Assembly (NCBI GenBank): GCA_030587525.1
Contig: JAUQYW010000246.1
Span: 1 to 13,638 of the forward strand
Source: Candidatus Sigynarchaeota archaeon
Lineage (GTDB): Archaea; Asgardarchaeota; Lokiarchaeia; Sigynarchaeales; Sigynarchaeaceae
Length of the DNA: 13,638 nucleotides
Direction: 5' to 3'
A program made the translations under genes and the position numbers. Below the pieces are notes generated by a model, which saw only the letters and a program-made list of their open reading frames with translations, made no database searches and was not told the DNA's origin. Positions 7,981-13,638 of the stretch are shown here, one piece after another. Positions within the stretch are counted from its first letter, which is position 1, and each line of letters opens with the position of its first letter.

Positions 7981-8151
7981 ATAACTCGTTAAATAATATT
8001 CGTGAGTATCTCGGTGAAAAAGTTTCTCGTTAGATGATTTACACGAGAGAGATTATTATCGTCGGACGACTCGCGCGAAATAACACCGATCTCCCGTTGG
8101 GGAAATCTCTAGTTGGATATAATCACTCTTTGGGTGCGATCTCTCGTTGGT
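7981..8151 (+). repeat. Degenerate CTCGTTRGA-type repeat cluster
   Basis: Related strings occur at about 7985 (CTCGTTAAA), 8006 (GTATCTCGGTGAA), 8022 (GTTTCTCGTTAGA), 8089 (ATCTCCCGTTGGG), 8105 (ATCTCTAGTTGGA) and 8139 (ATCTCTCGTTGGT). All point the same way, and two pairs are exactly 16 nt apart (8006/8022 and 8089/8105). Position upstream of the 481-aa/helicase operon suggests binding sites for a regulator. They are too short and degenerate for a CRISPR array. Confidence 0.45.
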
Positions 8152-8187
8152 TTTTCTCTTTAATCCATATAATTCGCTAGCGATGGT

Positions 8188-9633
8188 ATGTCCGTAACTC
8201 AATCGATCAAGAATGCATTGATGCTACACTTTATGCTGGTGAAGCGCCAGCCCTTCGTCATCGCCGGGTTCCTCGATACGGCAGAATTCGCCGTGTTAAA
8301 AGATTTCGTACCGCATTGTGTCGTCCACGACTCGCTCGACAAGGCTGGGATGGGCAAGAAAGACGGTAGTATGATGCTCGCACAGCTCGTCGAGTCCGAG
8401 GCCGAGGACCTGGTCGAGGGGCAGAAGAACGTCGTCATGATCCACAACGCTGATACCGAGGATCTCCAGCTACTCACTACTACATTCAAGCAGGCGTGGA
8501 TGGCGTCGACGGTCATCCAAGCGACCGAGCTAGCGAAGAAGTACCAGGTGCCCGTGTACGACATCAAGACCGAGCGATGGGTGAACATCGACACGTCGTC
8601 GCACGACACGCTCTGGGCGCGATCACTTCTGAGTTCGCACGATGGCATGGACCTGCGCATGGCCATCAAGGACTTTTACCATGACGCGTGCATGCTGGCG
8701 GCGGCGATGCTCAACGGCGACCCGCCCAGCAAGGTCGCGTATATTGTTAAGAAATACGATAATGGAAACACCCGGGATGCCTTGATGGACACCGTCGTAA
8801 CGTATTTCGGCATCAATGCCCGGGACTTCATGCACGGCATCGAACGCCCCGATACCTGCGTGGTCGAGGTGCCTCCCGCTCCTGCTACCGACATCCCGCT
8901 GAAAAAAACTGCTCCGATCGCAATAAAAACCCTTGAATCAAAGAGTGATCCGTTCACTGCCGAGTATTTTTTCTTGAGCAAGAACCCCACGTTTAAGCGA
9001 GCGCTCGTGAAGGCGGTCAACGAGTACATCATCCCGGGTAAGTCGTTCACGAGCCCGGCGGGAAAATACGCGTATCTGCGGGGCGAGGGCGCGTGGAAGG
9101 GCGCGATGCCACGCGATGCGCTCAAGGCCATCCTGGAAACCATCGTGGGCGGCTGCAAGGACGCGGTCGAGGCTATGGACGCGGCGAAGGCATTTCAGAC
9201 GAGCGCGGTGGCGTTCAAGATGGGAGAGACAGCGCACATCATCTCGATCATTACCGATGTACTCGCTCATTCCCAGTTACCATCGCCCAAACCGTCCAAG
9301 GTTCCGCTCGTTGGCGGCCGGTCGTGGCCGGGCGCGGATCCCCCGCCATCGAAGGCCCCCGCGCTCATCATTTGGCTTAACCAGACCATCTACAAGCTCC
9401 AAGCGTTCACCGCGGCGACATCGCGCATCGCCAAGGCTCGCGGGCTGGCTGGCGCGGGGTTCTCCCGGTTCGTATCTATTCCTCTCCCCAAGCCACTAGA
9501 GCAATGTACTGGCAAGGAGCTCGTTCCCTGGATTCAAAATTCGATCGAAAACTTGACTGCATGGCTCGACCAACTGCAGCCGAAGGTGACCGGGAAGGTA
9601 TCAACACGCAAGAAAGGGAGGGTTTCTCCATGA
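8188..9633 (+). CDS. Unrecognised 481-aa protein, operon partner of the SWIM helicase
   Basis: I do not recognise the family. Residues 1-220 look like an alternating alpha/beta domain with hydrophobic strands at about 22-28 (PFVIAGF), 44-47, 81-86 (NVVMIH) and 121-125 (VPVYD). A Gly/Lys patch (GMGKKDGS, 54-61) is not a proper P-loop, and NVVMIHNAD resembles a Walker B-type strand with His where an acidic residue would be expected, so a degenerate NTPase fold is conceivable but weak. A Pro-rich linker (about 228-245) leads to a helical domain (about 253-362), a second Pro-rich linker (364-390) and a helical C-terminal part (391-466) with a basic tail (TRKKGR). No membrane segments. Its TGA (9631-9633) overlaps the helicase ATG (9630-9632), and GGGAGG within its last codons is the helicase ribosome binding site, so the two proteins are translationally coupled and probably work together. 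An adaptor or regulator of the helicase is the best guess. Confidence 0.82.
   Translation: MSVTQSIKNALMLHFMLVKRQPFVIAGFLDTAEFAVLKDFVPHCVVHDSLDKAGMGKKDGSMMLAQLVESEAEDLVEGQKNVVMIHNADTEDLQLLTTTFKQAWMASTVIQATELAKKYQVPVYDIKTERWVNIDTSSHDTLWARSLLSSHDGMDLRMAIKDFYHDACMLAAAMLNGDPPSKVAYIVKKYDNGNTRDALMDTVVTYFGINARDFMHGIERPDTCVVEVPPAPATDIPLKKTAPIAIKTLESKSDPFTAEYFFLSKNPTFKRALVKAVNEYIIPGKSFTSPAGKYAYLRGEGAWKGAMPRDALKAILETIVGGCKDAVEAMDAAKAFQTSAVAFKMGETAHIISIITDVLAHSQLPSPKPSKVPLVGGRSWPGADPPPSKAPALIIWLNQTIYKLQAFTAATSRIAKARGLAGAGFSRFVSIPLPKPLEQCTGKELVPWIQNSIENLTAWLDQLQPKVTGKVSTRKKGRVSP
9617..9622 (+). promoter_or_regulatory. Shine-Dalgarno site of the Ski2-like helicase
   Basis: GGGAGG lies 7 nt upstream of the ATG at 9630, inside the end of the preceding gene. 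It supports ATG 9630 (ATGA overlap) as the start rather than the in-frame ATG at 9504, 42 codons upstream within the preceding gene. Confidence 0.7.
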
Positions 9634-12182
9634 CCATTGCCGAAGAGCAGCCCGTGATGAAAAAGCACCACGTGGTCGTCGACGTGGACGCGGAGAAGGA
9701 CATCAACCTCGACCTCGACTACAACGTCAACGACACCCGCCTCAATGCGATATTGCGACAGAACGGTATGAAGGTACTGCGACGCATCCAGGCCGTGGCT
9801 ATCCAGCGCGGTCTATTCTTCCGGCAATCCATGCTCGTCATCTCGCCGTCAGGCTCGGGCAAGACGCTGATCGGCGAACTGGCGGCGATCAATTCCATCA
9901 TCGAATCGTTCGGTAAGGCAGCGTACCTCGTGCCCTTGAAAGCCTTGGCGACCGAGAAATACAAGTATTTCGTGAAGTCATACACCCGGCTCGGCATCAA
10001 GATCGAGATCTCGATCGGCGATTACGACCTGCCTGCGGAAGATCTTGCAGAAGCCGACCTCGTGGTCATGACCTATGAAAAGCTCGATTCCATGCTCCGT
10101 TCGTCGCGCGGCACCATGGCCGGGACGTTCGGTGCTCTTGTCATAGATGAAATACATGTAATGGGTGAGCCGGAGCGCGGGCCGCGGCTCGAATCATTGG
10201 TCATCCGCGCGTCCAAAGCACTAGGTGACGTGCAGATCATCGCCTTGTCAGCGACCGTGGCGAACCCCGTCCCGCTCGTCGAGTGGTTGTCGAGCCTCGG
10301 GCATGACATGCTGCTGCTCGTGTCGAAAGAGCGCCCCGTGCCGCTCGAGCACGAGATCATTGTCGCTCAGGATAACGTGGCAGCCATTTCAGAGATACTG
10401 GAAGCCATCGCGGCGGATGGCGGCCAATGCTTGATCTTCACGCGGTCGCGGAAGCGTGCCGAGCAGCTCGCCAAGCAACTATCGGGCGCGTGCGCCGGGT
10501 GCGCCACGAAAGAATCATATCAAGCCCGCGTCGAGCTTGCCTTCAAGATGAAGCGCACGTCGAGGTATTCCGACTTGCCGCCCTTGCTCGTGAAGGGCAT
10601 CGCGTACCATCACGCAGGCTTGGCAACGCAAGAACGCGACCTCGTGGAACACGCGTTCATCAACCGGCATATCATTGCCATTTGCTGCACGACGACTCTG
10701 TCGGCGGGGATCAACATGCCCGCGCGGGCCGTGATTCTCGAAGATTACAAGCAATTCTCGGTGCACGAGAAGGACGTGGCGGATAAACGCAAGTTCATTG
10801 CAGCGGGGAATTCACCCGTCATGTTCAAGCCGATCCCGCGCAACACTTTTCACCAGATCGTGGGACGGGCAGGCCGTGCCGGGTTCGATGAGAAGGGCAC
10901 CGCGTACATCCTGGTTCATTCCCGGGAAGAACACACGTGGGTTGAAGGGTATTATTTCAAGCGCAATGGCGAAACCTTGGAACCCGCATATGATAACCTC
11001 ACGTCTGCCCTCGCCAACCGGGAAGTCATGCTGGAGCAGCTGCTCGTATTCGCGCACGAGATGCAGACCGTCACCTACGACGACCTCAAGGCATTCTTTT
11101 TAAAGTCGTTTTACCGGCACTTGCTCGGCAAGGGTGAACCGCCGATCGACACCCTGCTCAAGATAAAGCACGTATCCGCAAAGGATCTGCTCGTGAACTT
11201 GCCGCTACTGACCACTTACGCGATTACCGTGTACGAAGCAACTGCCGAGCGCATTTCAGGGGCGCTGGAAAATACCGTGATGGCACGACGGTACGAGTGC
11301 CAGCTCACCGCACGCGGCGGCTACTCGTGCTCGTGCGGCGCGAAGCCCGGGGCTGGCTTGAAAGGCGCGTGTGAACACTTGCGGTTACTAATCAAGGAAA
11401 TATTGGTCTCGAACCCGCGCTTGGAGCACGCCGTGGACGATATGCTCATCGTAGCCTTGCGGGAAGAATGCCACGTCGATTACCTCGTTGACAGCGGTTT
11501 TATCGAGCCGATCGGGGACAACGAATATCGCTGCACGTCGTTCGGGTCACTCGTTTCCCGGCTTTACGTGTATCCTTCCGTCGCCATGTTCGTGAAGCGC
11601 GAGATACTGAAACGGGTCTCGGATGCTGCGCCTGTGCTCGCGTTCGAGCCGTGGTTCTTTACCCTGGTCCACGACATCTACGAGGATCAAGACATGGCAC
11701 GGGGCCCCGGCGTGTTCTTCGCCGCGTGGCACTGGATCGAGGAGGAGATCATGGACGTGGTGCTGGAACCCGTGCGCGTGCCGATACCGGAGCTAAAGGG
11801 GCTCGGACCTGCCGATGACCCCGTGTATCCCGGGGATTTCAACAACTTCAAGACCGACTTGCAGCGGTGGGCGCGCGTGGCGGGAAAGATCGCCGGGCAC
11901 ATGGGTATCTCAGCCATCGAGGCCGCATGCGCGAACCTGGAACGGCGCATCGAGCACGGGGTCAAGATCGAGCTGCTGCCGCTCGTGGAAAATATCAAGG
12001 GGGTCGGCCGGATCCGGGGCCGCATGCTGTTCAAGGCCGGGTGCAAGGACATCGATGCCGTGCAGCAAGCAGATCCCGGGAAATTGGCATCGGCGACGGG
12101 GCTGCCAGGCCAGACATGCGAGCGGATCGTCGCGTCGGCCAAGGAATACACGCCGGTCGAGGATCAAGGCGAGCCAGAATAA
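9630..12182 (+). CDS. Ski2-like DExH helicase with SWIM zinc finger and C-terminal HhH
   Basis: An 850-residue superfamily 2 helicase of the Ski2/Hel308 type. Motifs in order: I SPSGSGKT (72-79), Ia VPLKALA (101-107), Ib MTYEKLDS (147-154), II DEIH (173-176), III SAT (207-209), IV CLIFTRSR (267-274), V TTTLSAGINMPAR (354-366), VI QIVGRAGRAG (409-418). After the RecA domains comes a helical/winged-helix-like region (about 455-545). Then a SWIM-type zinc site follows: Cys567-x-Cys569-x11-Cys581-x-His583. The C-terminus (about 785-835) has a helix-hairpin-helix, IKGVGRIRG, like the last domain of Hel308. Ski2-like enzymes unwind 3'-tailed DNA or RNA; Hel308 acts at stalled forks. The SWIM insertion sets this protein apart from standard Hel308 and should add DNA or protein binding. 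ATG 9630 is chosen for the ATGA overlap and GGGAGG site. Substrate (DNA or RNA) is not settled by sequence. Confidence 0.93.
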   Translation: MTIAEEQPVMKKHHVVVDVDAEKDINLDLDYNVNDTRLNAILRQNGMKVLRRIQAVAIQRGLFFRQSMLVISPSGSGKTLIGELAAINSIIESFGKAAYLVPLKALATEKYKYFVKSYTRLGIKIEISIGDYDLPAEDLAEADLVVMTYEKLDSMLRSSRGTMAGTFGALVIDEIHVMGEPERGPRLESLVIRASKALGDVQIIALSATVANPVPLVEWLSSLGHDMLLLVSKERPVPLEHEIIVAQDNVAAISEILEAIAADGGQCLIFTRSRKRAEQLAKQLSGACAGCATKESYQARVELAFKMKRTSRYSDLPPLLVKGIAYHHAGLATQERDLVEHAFINRHIIAICCTTTLSAGINMPARAVILEDYKQFSVHEKDVADKRKFIAAGNSPVMFKPIPRNTFHQIVGRAGRAGFDEKGTAYILVHSREEHTWVEGYYFKRNGETLEPAYDNLTSALANREVMLEQLLVFAHEMQTVTYDDLKAFFLKSFYRHLLGKGEPPIDTLLKIKHVSAKDLLVNLPLLTTYAITVYEATAERISGALENTVMARRYECQLTARGGYSCSCGAKPGAGLKGACEHLRLLIKEILVSNPRLEHAVDDMLIVALREECHVDYLVDSGFIEPIGDNEYRCTSFGSLVSRLYVYPSVAMFVKREILKRVSDAAPVLAFEPWFFTLVHDIYEDQDMARGPGVFFAAWHWIEEEIMDVVLEPVRVPIPELKGLGPADDPVYPGDFNNFKTDLQRWARVAGKIAGHMGISAIEAACANLERRIEHGVKIELLPLVENIKGVGRIRGRMLFKAGCKDIDAVQQADPGKLASATGLPGQTCERIVASAKEYTPVEDQGEPE

Positions 12183-12250
12183 CTTCTCCCTCGCTTATCC
12201 AGATTCCCTGCCTCATGTCTATGGAAGCATGGGTGAGGAGCAAGAGTGAT

Positions 12251-12457
12251 GCCTGCTGCTTCGCCGCTAAATCGCCACTCACGCCACACTTGAGAATGAA
12301 GGTGAGTGCCATCACCCCAGTATCCCGCGACGGGATGGGCAGGGTGTTTGGGCCTCCACCCCGCCGAGGCGACCTGGGATGATCCACACTAATCTCCATC
12401 TCGATGTGAAGGTGCTACGATCAAACAGTCGTGCAGCAAGCACCACCTTGCGGTGGT
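12251..12457 (-). ncRNA. Candidate structured RNA with 5S rRNA-like core
   Basis: On the minus strand this segment pairs extensively. ACCACC-GCAA-GGTGGT (12442-12457) is a 6-bp hairpin with a GNRA loop. Abutting it, GCTTGCTGC (12433-12441) pairs over nine positions with GCAGCAGGC (12251-12259). Inside are TTCACA/TGTGGA (12405-12410 with 12383-12388), AGGTCGCC/GGCGATTT (12368-12375 with 12269-12276), ATCCCG-TCG-CGGGAT (12322-12336) and CACTCAC/GTGAGTG (12302-12308 with 12276-12282). Several helices use G-U pairs valid only on the minus strand, which fixes the orientation. The 107-nt core 12269-12375 contains ACACCC..CCCATCCCG and GATGGCACT in the order and rough spacing seen in 5S rRNA, but it is short and the normal 5S helix II partner strand is missing. 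It could be a divergent or damaged 5S gene or another RNA. I see no SRP or RNase P signature. Confidence 0.45.
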
Positions 12458-12490
12458 ACACTCCCAGCAGCCTGTCACCAGGAAGCCAGG

Positions 12491-12498
12491 TTTTAAAA
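12491..12498 (-). promoter_or_regulatory. TATA-like box upstream of the structured RNA
   Basis: TTTTAAAA is an AT-rich palindrome at the edge of the GC-rich structured region. With archaeal spacing it would start minus-strand transcription near 12465-12472, just before the GNRA hairpin. Because it is palindromic, its direction is not fixed by sequence. Confidence 0.35.
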
Positions 12499-12503
12499 TT
12501 CCA

Positions 12504-12527
12504 TGTCCGTGAAATTGTCCGTGATAT
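12504..12527. repeat. 12-bp tandem repeat (possible operator)
   Basis: TGTCCGTGAAAT (12504-12515) is followed directly by TGTCCGTGATAT (12516-12527), 11 of 12 identical. It lies just upstream, on the minus strand, of the TTTTAAAA box, a position typical for an activator or operator site. It is followed by a GAAATTTTC near-palindrome (12528-12536). Confidence 0.6.
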
Positions 12528-12678
12528 GAAATTTTCAAAAAAAGATATGCACCCTTCAGATATTAAGTCTATCCGATGCTCCAAACTCCTCTTGAATTCG
12601 CGTCTTGCATAGAACTCCCTAATTTTTATACAACATTTTTGTTTTTAACCAGCCAACGAGAGTCTCATCGGTGATTGC

Positions 12679-13638
12679 TTGGCGGTACGATGCAAATTGG
12701 TCATAACAAAAGAAGTCTTGTCCAAGGCGCGATCCTGGTACGAGGCCACGCCCTTCCTTAAACTCAACGGCATGGCGCTGCGCGACTACCAGGTCGAGGC
12801 GGCGTGGAGCAGTTACATCAACCACGACACACTGTTCGTGCTGCCGACCGGGCTCGGCAAGACCATGGTGGCCGTCTTGCACGTGGCAATGGTCGCCAAC
12901 GATATGAAGGACGACAACCGGTACGGCATCTTCGTGATGCTCGCGCCGACCCGCTCGCTGCTCGTCCAACACCAGGAAGTCTTCGTCGACAAGCTGATCA
13001 TTCCCCCGCAAGACATCATGATCGTGGACGGCGGCATGGAACCGCACCTCAGGGAGGAGTTCTACGCCGGGATCGGCATCGACCGCCCCGCGGTGCTGTT
13101 CATGACCCCGCAGACGCTCAACAACGACCTGGAAAGGAACCGCTTCCCCCGGGATCGCCTCGCCAGCGTGATCTTCGACGAAGCGCACCACGCGACCCTC
13201 GATCACCCCTATGTGCTGATTCGCAATGACTTGAAGAAGCAGGGCTTCCACCCGCGGGTGCTCGGGATGACGGCATCCCCAGGAGAAACCGAGGAAGAGA
13301 TCGCTGCTTTGTGCCAAGCCCTCGATATCAATCCTGCGCACGCGATTTTCAAGTTTCGAGAAGATGCCGATGTTCAACCATACATTCACCCGATAACATT
13401 GCGAAGGCTTGGTGTGGATTTGCCCGACACCTGGACGGATGCACTTCAATGTCTGGTGCAGTCGCTCGCCCAGTGCTGCACGTGGCTCGTCATGGCGGGC
13501 ATCGCTGAGGCCGACGTGGTCAACGGCAAGCAGTTCAAAAAGGCCATCCCCAAGATGTTTTTTCTCGACTTGTTCCAGAAGTTCAGCAGCGACGAGCAAG
13601 GTGGCCCTTTGAAATTCAAGATATTATCGCACTTGGCG
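12679..13638 (+). CDS. Hef/FANCM-type superfamily 2 helicase, N-terminal part (runs off window)
   Basis: A partial helicase, 320 codons to the window end. Motifs: Q-like RDYQ, I LPTGLGKT (55-62), Ia LAPTRSLL, II DEAH (167-170), III TAS (198-200), then VQPYIHPI, which resembles the start of the Hef/FANCM inter-RecA insertion. Archaeal Hef remodels stalled forks and branched DNA and often carries a C-terminal XPF nuclease domain, which would lie beyond the window; whether it exists here cannot be seen. The start is uncertain. The first in-frame ATG (12772) would remove TPFLKLNG, which matches the conserved stretch before the RDYQ motif. Upstream in frame after the TAA at 12646 are TTG codons at 12679 (preceded by GGTGA), 12697 and 12718, so a TTG start is likely. 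A possible TATA region is at 12619-12632. Not in tight linkage with the Ski2-like helicase; about 500 nt and a structured RNA separate them. Confidence 0.88.
   Translation, partial: MAVRCKLVITKEVLSKARSWYEATPFLKLNGMALRDYQVEAAWSSYINHDTLFVLPTGLGKTMVAVLHVAMVANDMKDDNRYGIFVMLAPTRSLLVQHQEVFVDKLIIPPQDIMIVDGGMEPHLREEFYAGIGIDRPAVLFMTPQTLNNDLERNRFPRDRLASVIFDEAHHATLDHPYVLIRNDLKKQGFHPRVLGMTASPGETEEEIAALCQALDINPAHAIFKFREDADVQPYIHPITLRRLGVDLPDTWTDALQCLVQSLAQCCTWLVMAGIAEADVVNGKQFKKAIPKMFFLDLFQKFSSDEQGGPLKFKILSHLA

Larger units (their letters stand above)
7839..8187. other. Divergent intergenic region with promoters and degenerate repeats
   Basis: This 349-nt gap lies between the minus-strand AT-rich gene and the plus-strand 481-aa/helicase operon, and no gene is seen in it. 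The left end carries the TATA-like box of the minus-strand gene. The right two thirds carry several degenerate copies of CTCGTTRGA. A small palindrome GTCGGACGAC sits at 8061-8070. AT-rich strings TTTAAT (8159-8164) and ATATAATT (8167-8174) lie 14-29 nt upstream of the ATG at 8188; either could be its TATA element. Confidence 0.5.
12183..12678. other. Protein-free region with structured RNA and promoter-like elements
   Basis: About 500 nt between the Ski2-like helicase and the Hef-type helicase. The GC-rich left part (about 12240-12480) holds the minus-strand structured RNA candidate. The right part turns AT-rich and holds a TTTTAAAA box, a 12-bp tandem repeat and, at 12619-12632, AATTTTTATACAAC, a possible plus-strand TATA region for the last gene. 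Minus-strand open frames crossing this region have no recognisable protein character. Confidence 0.55.

Noticed and set aside
7981..8151. CRISPR-like array
   Set aside because: Copies are short, degenerate and separated by spacers too short and irregular for a CRISPR array, and no cas genes are present.
9504..9629. 42-codon upstream extension of the Ski2-like helicase
   Set aside because: It overlaps the preceding gene in another frame; ATG 9630 has a good GGGAGG site and an ATGA overlap.
12183..12500. SRP RNA or RNase P RNA
   Set aside because: The SRP helix 8 signature and RNase P conserved strings such as GAGGAAAGUC were not found on either strand.
12619..13599. Long minus-strand open frame of 326 codons opposite the Hef-type helicase
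   Set aside because: It is antisense to a clear helicase with motifs I, II and III; its His/Val/Asp-rich composition is typical of the complement of GC-rich codons. The last 33 or so residues, beyond the helicase, look somewhat protein-like but are too short to support a gene remnant.

Overview
The window reads as a piece of an archaeal chromosome, most likely from an Asgard (Lokiarchaeia-like) lineage; this is inference from gene content, since no phylogenetic marker is complete here. Supporting signs are an MglA/Ras-superfamily GTPase, a secreted right-handed beta-helix protein of the kind common in Asgard archaea, a Ski2-type DExH helicase, the start of a Hef/FANCM-type helicase, and TATA-like boxes about 25-30 nt upstream of ATG codons that lack a Shine-Dalgarno sequence, as in leaderless archaeal transcription.

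Layout: 1-313 has no supportable gene but holds a strong 11-bp hairpin. 314-2278 (-) is an exported beta-helix protein with thrombospondin type-3-like Ca-binding repeats in its middle. 2440-3582 (-) and 3579-3848 (-) form a tight two-gene unit, a six-TM membrane protein and a small helical protein, transcribed divergently from an MglA-like GTPase (3928-4527, +). After a convergent intergenic hairpin comes a very AT-rich 1038-residue membrane/coiled-coil protein (4722-7838, -) that differs sharply in composition from its neighbours. A 349-nt divergent region (7839-8187) with degenerate CTCGTTRGA-type repeats leads into a two-gene operon (+): an unrecognised 481-residue protein whose stop overlaps (ATGA) the start of an 850-residue Ski2-like helicase carrying an embedded SWIM zinc finger and a C-terminal HhH. 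12183-12678 is protein-free but contains a heavily paired candidate RNA on the minus strand, with a GNRA hairpin, a long-range helix, and a core that carries 5S rRNA-like signature strings without the full 5S fold. Upstream of it on the same strand lie a TATA-like box and a 12-bp tandem repeat. The window closes inside a Hef/FANCM-type helicase (12679-end, +) with no upstream ATG that preserves its conserved N-terminus.

Functionally, the right half is dominated by nucleic-acid remodelling (two SF2 helicases, an unknown operon partner, a structured RNA). The left half is envelope/surface and small-GTPase biology. The most interesting items are the structured RNA at about 12251-12457, the unknown-protein/SWIM-helicase operon, and the divergent GTPase/membrane-protein locus.
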